Shown here: positions 32,506-37,666 of the stretch, piece by piece
Layout: each line of letters begins with the position of its first letter
Position numbering within the stretch: the stretch's first letter is position 1
Assembly: GCA_964581465.1 (NCBI GenBank)
Contig: CAZOOP010000040.1
Coordinates: 1 to 37,666, forward strand
DNA from: WJMB01 sp964581465
GTDB lineage: Bacteria > RBG-13-66-14
DNA: 37,666 nucleotides
Direction: 5' to 3'
Made by a program: the position numbers and the translations under genes
Notes under the pieces: model-generated
What the model was told of the DNA's origin: nothing
What the model saw: only the letters and a program-made list of their open reading frames with translations
The model's database searches: none

Positions 32506-32560
32506 TTCAGCATTTACAGCTCACCCTCACCGGTTGATCGGTGGGCAGAAGGGCGTATTG

Positions 32561-32592
32561 AACGGGCGGGGATGCTCCCCCGCCCGTTTGCA
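32561..32592 (+). terminator. Terminator beyond the family A element
   Basis: AACGGGCGGGG (32561-32571) pairs with CCCCGCCCGTT (32578-32588), followed by TG. It is probably the original terminator of the CapD-like gene, now 410 bp from the stop. Confidence 0.7.
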
Positions 32593-32697
32593 ATTAACTA
32601 CTCCACAGCACCCTGCGCTGGTCCGGACCGTCGTGACCACCCTCCGGACCGGCATTAAACAGCTATCGGCGGATGATCGCACCGCCGCCACCAGTAA

Positions 32698-32723
32698 AGG
32701 GGCCGACCTGATGGTCGACCCCT
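32698..32723 (-). terminator. Terminator of the lipoprotein gene
   Basis: AGGGGCCGACC (32698-32708) with GGTCGACCCCT (32713-32723), loop TGAT, then TTTA on the minus strand. It stands 59 bp beyond the stop at 32782. Confidence 0.7.
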
Positions 32724-32781
32724 GCACGGCTCTGGTTTGACCAGTTGGTCCACGGGGCCGCGATGTCAACAAATAGGCAAC

Positions 32782-33306
32782 CTAGTGCAGCTCGTCCAGG
32801 GTGAAGGCCTCCTCTTTGTCCTCCCCGCCCATGGTGTAGGCCACGGTGTACTGGTCCATCTCGATGGCGGTGACCTCGCCGGGGTAGTTGACGCTGTCGC
32901 TAAAGCCCTCGGGGTTGACGACCACGGTGGTGCCGAGCTTGACGTCGTCGGCGTCCCAGGCCTCGACGTAGGGGTAGACCCACTCGAAGGCCCGCTCATC
33001 GGTCTCGCCTTCGTTGAGGAAGCCCTGGAACTCGACGGTGACGGTCTCCTCGCCGACCTCGACCACCTTGGCGCTTTCCCAGGACAGCGAGGTGATGTAC
33101 TCGGGGTCGTAGTAGGTGGCCCAGACGGTGTCGCCGACGGCGAAGGGGGCGGCGGGCTCGGGTTCCTCCTCGACTTCCCCGGCCGCGCTCTCGGCGGTTT
33201 CTTCCCCGGCGGCCTCACCGTTCCCGGCCGGGGCCTCATCGTCGCAGGCCGGGATGAATACCACGAGCAGAAGCAGCAGCAAAAGTGCAGGGTGGTTCCT
33301 CTTCAT
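32782..33306 (-). CDS. Lipoprotein with Tudor/agenet-like repeats
   Basis: 174 residues from ATG 33304-33306 (GGAGGCGAAACG upstream). The signal ends LLLLVVFIPACDDEA, a lipobox with Cys as anchor, followed by a Glu/Ala-rich linker. The rest looks like two small SH3-like barrels: AVGDTVWATYYDPEY, WESAKVVEVGEETVTVEFQGF and then LGTTVVVNPEG, YPGEVTAIEMDQYTVAYTMGG. This is the spacing of Tudor/agenet domains, but the assignment rests on pattern only. Secreted or anchored in the outer face of a membrane. It is downstream of the large repeat protein on the same strand, with 68 bp between. Confidence 0.75.
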   Translation of the reverse strand: MKRNHPALLLLLLLVVFIPACDDEAPAGNGEAAGEETAESAAGEVEEEPEPAAPFAVGDTVWATYYDPEYITSLSWESAKVVEVGEETVTVEFQGFLNEGETDERAFEWVYPYVEAWDADDVKLGTTVVVNPEGFSDSVNYPGEVTAIEMDQYTVAYTMGGEDKEEAFTLDELH

Positions 33307-33374
33307 CGTTTCGCCTCCGAAAGAGTGACGGACGGTCCGGGAAGCGCCCGTCGTTTTTGTCGCGGGTTTCGCAC

Positions 33375-36300
33375 TCAACGGCTGATGATCAGCCGGCGGG
33401 TGACGGCGTCGTCACGGGTGGACAGGCGGTAGAGGTAGACGCCGGAAGGGACGGCGCGGCCGTCGGCCGTGGCGCCGTCCCAGGCGATGCTGCGGTGCCC
33501 TGCGCTCAGCTCGCCGTCGACCAGGGTGGCCACCCGGCGACCGGCGAGGTCGTAAACCGCCAATTCGACGGGACCGGACTCGTCCACGCCGAACTCGATG
33601 GTCAGGGGGCCGGGGCTGGGGTTGGGATAGCTCTGGGCCAGGTAGAGGCTGCGCGGTGACGCGGGCGGTTGATCCTGAAGCCAATCGGCGTAGCCGACCA
33701 GCAGGGTCAACCGGCGCTCGACCTCACCGGGGAGCAGCTCGATCAGATAGTCGCCGCCCGGGGTGAGTTCACGACGCGCGCCGTCGGCGTCGTCGAGCAG
33801 CACGGCGCCCACGCCCGGGGGCAGGTTTTCCAGGCCGGACCAGTAGACCAGGGCGGTCTCGGCGCCGGCGGCGGGCTGGACGACCAACTCGAACTCCAAA
33901 CCCTCGCCCAGTTCCGGGCGGTAGTCCGTGGCGTAGCGCCCACGGCGGTCGGGCCAGTCGGAGTGGTCCAGGTAGAGGTCGGGGGCGCCGGAGAGGTAGG
34001 GCGGCTGGCGGCGCTCGGCGCGGTCCCAGTAGTTGCCCGCCCCAGCGGCCACGCCGACCCGGTTCCAGGCGTCGAGGAGACCGCCCGAGTCCAGGCCCAG
34101 CTCCAGCCACCACAGCGGCTCGACCGCCTCGGCGACGGGGCCGTCAGCGGTGGTGCCTCTCGGCGCCGATGATGACCCGACGTCGTTGGTAACCGCAGAG
34201 GCGCCGCTCACAGAGCCGTTTCCGGCGGTGGAGCGCACCGCGGTCGGGCTGATGGACACCGGCGCGGCCGAAGCGGAAGCGGAGGATAACTCAGCGACCG
34301 GGGGTAGATAGGCGGCGACCCGACGGGCGACGGGTCCGGTCCGCGCCGTGGGCGGGGGCTCGTCGAGCAGACCGCTAACATCGCTCTCCACGGGCGGAAC
34401 GTAGAGGGTGGCGGCGCCGGAGCCGCTCAGATAGACGAAGTAACCCTTCCAGGGCTCCAGGGTCTCGACGGTATAGTCGTAGGAGCCCTCGTAGCCCACC
34501 GGGTCTTCGAGGCGGTCGATGACCCCGGCGTTGTCGTCGGCGCCGGTGACCGCGCTCCAGTCCACGGCGAAGGCGTAGGGACAGGCGAGCTGATTCCAGC
34601 CGGCCTGGAGGTCGATGCCGTAGGGCTCGCTGCAGTCCGGACTCCGACCATCCCCCGAGTCCAGCACGATTCCACTCTCGGCCACGATCAGCCAGTAGGC
34701 GCGACCGGGCTTGAAGTACTCGATCGAGCCCCGGGTGTACTCGACGAAGCCGCCGTCCTGGTAGCGGGCCAGGCGCCATGCGGTATCGTCATAGGCTCCC
34801 AGGTCGTCTTCAAGAACACCAGCCGGCGAGCCGCCGTCGGCGCCGTAGTCCGTGGGAACACTGAACAGGCGATAGTCGTCGACACCGTCCCCTGCGTGCT
34901 GCGGCGAGCCGGGGTCGATACCCTCGCCCGCGTAGGTGACGGCGATGTTGAAGGGGTCCTCGGGTCCGTCGACGGGCAGACTGACCGAGTTGATCCCGTC
35001 GGAGGCCCAGAGGTAGTAGTCGAGGCCGCGCTCGGTGACGAAGGCGGCGGGGATCGATCCGGTGTAGGTTTCACCGCTGTCGAGGGTCAAATCGGTGTAG
35101 CTGAATTCGGTGTCGCCTCCGCGACGGTAGAAGACCCGAGCCAGGACGACCTCGTTGTTATCGCTTATCTCGGCAGAGATATCGACGGAGGTATCCAGAA
35201 CACCCTCGGTCACCGCCTCGTGGTCGATCACCGGAGCCACCTCGTCACTGCCGTAGGAGATCTCGATCGATTCGAGGATCGGTGTCTGGTTGGGGTCCGT
35301 ACCGCCGAACTCGATACGGTACTGAAAGTAGCGCCCCTCCTCGGTCAGGTAGTCGCTGACATCGGTGCCGCTGACCGTGATCGGCTCGGACCAGTCGCCC
35401 AGGTCGCCATCATCGTCGCTGGAACGCACCCGCGCGGCCAGACTGCAATCATCAGGCAGGACGGCGTCCCAGGAGAGCAAGCCGTAGCTGAAGGCGGATT
35501 CGAACCCGGTGTCCAGGATCGAAGAGGTCAGGTTGCCGGAGGAGAAGCCGGTCAGTTGCCACCAGTAGACCGCGCTGTCGGTCTTGCAGGCGCTGACGAC
35601 ATCGGGATGGCCGTCGTCGTTGATGTCGGCCCCCTCGGCCCAGCGGCAGTTGGGAACGTGCTCATCTACGAGGTGCTCGTTCCAGGAGCCGCCGGCGCCG
35701 TCGGCGTTCTCGAACCAGTAGACCTCGCCGCCCTCGGTGGAGAACAGCAGGTCGACGTCCCCGTCGTCGTCGATATCCAGGGCCTCCAGGCTGCGCGAGC
35801 CGAGGATCTCGGTGACCGTTGTGATGTTCCAGCCGCCGCCGTCGCCGTCGTTGGCCCACCAGTAGACACCGTCCTCGGCCGAGCCGACGATGACGTCGAG
35901 ATCGTCGTCGTCGTCCAAGTCGGCCAGCTCGATCTGCTTGGGATCGTCCAGCTCACCGTCGGAGATGATCTGGGCGGAACCGAAGGTGCCGTAGCCGTCC
36001 TCGTTCCTCCACCAGTACACATCGTCATAACCGATGCTGCAGGCGGCCAGATCGAGGTAACCGTCATCGTCCAGATCGCCCACCCTGGGGTACCAGGGTG
36101 AGTTGTACCAACCGTCGATGGTGTTCTTGAGCCAATCCGCGCCGTAATCATCGTTCTCGATGAACATGACGTTGCTGTTGCCGTGCTCCAGATCGCTGAG
36201 CACGATGTCCAGGTCGCCGTCGGTGTCCAGATAGGCCAGCTCGGAACCGATGGGATTGGTGACGGGGTCGCCGTCGAGATCGATGACGTGTTCGACCCAG

Positions 36301-36815
36301 TTGTTGTTCTCCAGGTCGACGTTCTCCCACCAGCTTAGATACGAGGACTCCCAGCCCGTGGTCAGGATGTCCAGGTCGTCGTCACCGTCGATGTCGCCAC
36401 AGTTGATGTCCTGGGCGTCGGGGAAGGTCGAGGTCAAGACGTGCTGCTCCCACGCAGTCCCGGCGCCGTCGAGGTTCTCCCACCAACTGACCTCGTCGCT
36501 GTCGGTGCCCGAGTAGTCTGTAATCAGCAGCACATCGATGTCTCCATCAAAATCGAGATCCACACTGCGGGTGCGAAAGGCGTTGGCAATCTGATCGGTG
36601 ATCAGATTCTCGGCGGGTTCGTCGAGCAGGATGGCTTTCAGCAGGATTGACCCCGCCTGGCTGGACCAATCTATATCACTCGAAGTATCGAACTGGTCGC
36701 CCCAGTCGGCGACGGGGCCGTCGAGGCCGGGGCCGCCGGACCAGTCGGTCTGGACGGCCACCTCGCCCAGGGCGACGGCGGCGATAATCAGGATGATCGT
36801 CAGTGCCTTGCGCAT
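33375..36815 (-). CDS. Large secreted protein with VCBS/FG-GAP-like repeats and a FlgD-like sorting domain
   Basis: 1146 residues from ATG 36813-36815 (AAAGGGGGA upstream); a signal peptide follows (MRKALTIILIIAAVALGE). Residues about 80-440 hold at least seven repeats with Asp-rich calcium-type loops (DLDFDGDIDVLL, DIDGDDDLDILTTGW, DTDGDLDIVLSD, DLDDDGYLDLAA, DIDDDGDVDLLF, DINDDGHPDVVS), each ending in a WWEN- or YWW-type strand, suggesting a beta-propeller. Beta-sandwich domains and an Ala/Ser/Pro-rich linker (about 840-900) follow. The last 90 residues (YPNPSPGPLTIEF, VYDLAGRRVATLV, SGVYLYRL) are a FlgD-like/type-A sorting domain. It is exported to the cell surface; the ligand is unknown. 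It lies 13 bp after the CsgG-like gene. Confidence 0.9.
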   Translation of the reverse strand: MRKALTIILIIAAVALGEVAVQTDWSGGPGLDGPVADWGDQFDTSSDIDWSSQAGSILLKAILLDEPAENLITDQIANAFRTRSVDLDFDGDIDVLLITDYSGTDSDEVSWWENLDGAGTAWEQHVLTSTFPDAQDINCGDIDGDDDLDILTTGWESSYLSWWENVDLENNNWVEHVIDLDGDPVTNPIGSELAYLDTDGDLDIVLSDLEHGNSNVMFIENDDYGADWLKNTIDGWYNSPWYPRVGDLDDDGYLDLAACSIGYDDVYWWRNEDGYGTFGSAQIISDGELDDPKQIELADLDDDDDLDVIVGSAEDGVYWWANDGDGGGWNITTVTEILGSRSLEALDIDDDGDVDLLFSTEGGEVYWFENADGAGGSWNEHLVDEHVPNCRWAEGADINDDGHPDVVSACKTDSAVYWWQLTGFSSGNLTSSILDTGFESAFSYGLLSWDAVLPDDCSLAARVRSSDDDGDLGDWSEPITVSGTDVSDYLTEEGRYFQYRIEFGGTDPNQTPILESIEISYGSDEVAPVIDHEAVTEGVLDTSVDISAEISDNNEVVLARVFYRRGGDTEFSYTDLTLDSGETYTGSIPAAFVTERGLDYYLWASDGINSVSLPVDGPEDPFNIAVTYAGEGIDPGSPQHAGDGVDDYRLFSVPTDYGADGGSPAGVLEDDLGAYDDTAWRLARYQDGGFVEYTRGSIEYFKPGRAYWLIVAESGIVLDSGDGRSPDCSEPYGIDLQAGWNQLACPYAFAVDWSAVTGADDNAGVIDRLEDPVGYEGSYDYTVETLEPWKGYFVYLSGSGAATLYVPPVESDVSGLLDEPPPTARTGPVARRVAAYLPPVAELSSASASAAPVSISPTAVRSTAGNGSVSGASAVTNDVGSSSAPRGTTADGPVAEAVEPLWWLELGLDSGGLLDAWNRVGVAAGAGNYWDRAERRQPPYLSGAPDLYLDHSDWPDRRGRYATDYRPELGEGLEFELVVQPAAGAETALVYWSGLENLPPGVGAVLLDDADGARRELTPGGDYLIELLPGEVERRLTLLVGYADWLQDQPPASPRSLYLAQSYPNPSPGPLTIEFGVDESGPVELAVYDLAGRRVATLVDGELSAGHRSIAWDGATADGRAVPSGVYLYRLSTRDDAVTRRLIISR

Positions 36816-36828
36816 CTCGTCCCCCTTT

Positions 36829-37467
36829 CTACTCGTTGGGCAGGTCGGGCCAGTCGGGCAGCCCGCCGGTCGTGTCGTCATCTGGATCCTCGGAACTCAT
36901 CAGCAGCAGTCCGGCGCCGGCGCCCAGGGCTGCGATGCCGCCCAGGGTCCACCACAGCCAGCCCGAGCTATCCTCTTCGGCGATGTGGGTCGGATAGGTC
37001 CGCTGTCCGATATCCTTGGCCAGCTCGCTCAGCGCCGTGCCCGAAGCCGCGCTGCGCTCGGTGGTGCTGCCGATCACCCGGCCCTCCTCGACATCGATCA
37101 TGCGCACCGAGAGGACGTAATAGCCGCTGGAGCGGGTAACCGAGCCGACGAGCACGCGTTCGGCGGCGAGTATTTTACCGATCTCGATCGCGCACTCTAC
37201 GTCGGTGCAGGTGAGCACCATGGCCTGCTCTTCCATGATCTGGGCCATGTACTCCCGCTCGAGGACCTCGAAGCGGCCCTGCCGGATCAGCTCCGTGGTC
37301 AGGTACTGGGTGGCGATGCTGGCGTCGGTCTCGCTGACGTCATTGGCCTCCAGTGGCAATACGGCCATTCGCGGCCGCTCGGCGGTTTCCTCCACTGAAG
37401 CCGCCGCCTGGGCCAGGCTCAGCACCGGCAGCAGGAAGATCAGCAACCAGACAACGAATCGTTTCAT
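36829..37467 (-). CDS. CsgG/LpoB-like secreted or membrane-anchored protein
   Basis: 212 residues from ATG 37465-37467 (AGGAG upstream). Signal MKRFVVWLLIFLLPVLSLAQA. The body, RMAVLPLEANDVSE, ATQYLTTELIRQGRFEVLERE, CTDVECAIEIGKILAAERVLVGSV, then YVLSVRMIDVEEGRVIG, has the alternating strands and helices of the CsgG/LpoB/TolB-N type domain, which binds periplasmic partners or forms outer-membrane export rings. A single membrane helix (WWTLGGIAALGAGAGLLLM) and an acidic, proline-rich tail close the protein. A cysteine pair in CTDVEC is conserved in many such proteins. It precedes the large secreted repeat protein on the same strand, so it may help with export or anchoring; that is inference. 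Confidence 0.8.
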   Translation of the reverse strand: MKRFVVWLLIFLLPVLSLAQAAASVEETAERPRMAVLPLEANDVSETDASIATQYLTTELIRQGRFEVLEREYMAQIMEEQAMVLTCTDVECAIEIGKILAAERVLVGSVTRSSGYYVLSVRMIDVEEGRVIGSTTERSAASGTALSELAKDIGQRTYPTHIAEEDSSGWLWWTLGGIAALGAGAGLLLMSSEDPDDDTTGGLPDWPDLPNE

Positions 37468-37613
37468 CGTAGCTCCTTTATATGTGCGATGGATTGGAAT
37501 GGTTGATCGAGGGTCGGCGATGGCACGAAGGACGATTCGGAGAACCGGTGGGATCGAAAACGGCGGGGCTGAACCACGGGAGGCAAAACGCTGAAGGGAC
37601 GGGCTTAATAGAT

Positions 37614-37666
37614 GGGATCGTATACCGTGTTCGGACCGATTCATGTATGTAACGCGCTGTTAACAT
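37614..37666 (+). mobile_element. Family C MITE-like element, truncated by the window edge
   Basis: GGGATCGTATACCGTGTTC then GGACCGATTCATG matches the complement of the left-edge copy (1-58) at nearly every base and the family C terminal repeat. Only its first 53 bp are in the window. Confidence 0.6.

Noticed and set aside
1..37666. CRISPR array, tRNA and rRNA genes
   Set aside because: No regularly spaced direct repeats, no GGTTCRANYCC-type T-loops with matching stems, and no rRNA-like blocks were seen on either strand.

Overview
This is a GC-rich window (mostly about 65-68% G+C by eye) that looks like one metagenomic contig of an uncultured bacterium. Secreted proteins with VCBS-like calcium-loop repeats and a C-terminal FlgD-like sorting domain, DNRLRE proteins, indolepyruvate:ferredoxin oxidoreductase and rubredoxin suggest a strictly or mostly anaerobic member of a candidate phylum such as Coatesbacteria, Eisenbacteria or Fermentibacteria. 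That placement is inference. Housekeeping promoters of the form TTGNNN-N17-TANACT can be read directly, and nearly every gene has a GGAGG-type ribosome-binding site.

Layout. 1-2.4 kb: a CcdA-type thiol/disulfide membrane protein and a GNAT acetyltransferase. 2.3-5 kb: queuine tRNA-ribosyltransferase (tgt) and two DsrE-like sulfur-relay paralogues. 5-13.7 kb: short-chain dehydrogenases, panD, a dual-specificity-type phosphatase and a minimal ABC ATPase, separated by long non-coding stretches full of small mobile elements. 14-20 kb: a DMT exporter coupled to a radical SAM protein, a secreted protein, an MscS channel with a cyclic-nucleotide domain, and a DNRLRE secreted protein. 20.9-24.2 kb (minus strand): nadE, rsmA, a small membrane protein and a thioredoxin-like lipoprotein. 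24.3-25.6 kb: an AT-rich three-gene island ending in a HEPN-like protein. 25.7-29.6 kb: iorA, iorB and rubredoxin. 29.7-30.4 kb: a MazEF-like toxin-antitoxin pair. 30.7-32.1 kb: a soluble CapD-like nucleotide-sugar dehydratase/epimerase. 32.8-37.5 kb (minus strand): a lipoprotein, a 1146-residue secreted repeat protein and a CsgG/LpoB-like lipoprotein-type protein.

The clearest unexpected structure is a set of short non-coding mobile elements (MITE-like). Two families have different terminal inverted repeats: family A/B (GGGATTATCAC ends, 340-370 bp) and family C (GG-ATCGTATA...CGGACC ends, 320-321 bp). Both leave 8-bp target duplications, three of which are perfect. Family C has inserted at two different places inside two family B copies. 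A decayed IS1595/ISXO2-type transposase lies beside one family A copy and is a candidate source of the mobilising enzyme. Both ends of the window fall inside family C copies in opposite orientation, which probably explains why the contig stops there. An 80-bp inverted repeat, present twice, carries a perfect sigma-54 -24/-12 motif in its arms.

The AT-rich three-gene island (overlapping frames, its own promoter and terminator, about one third G+C) is the best candidate for an undescribed system, possibly a toxin-antitoxin or defence module.
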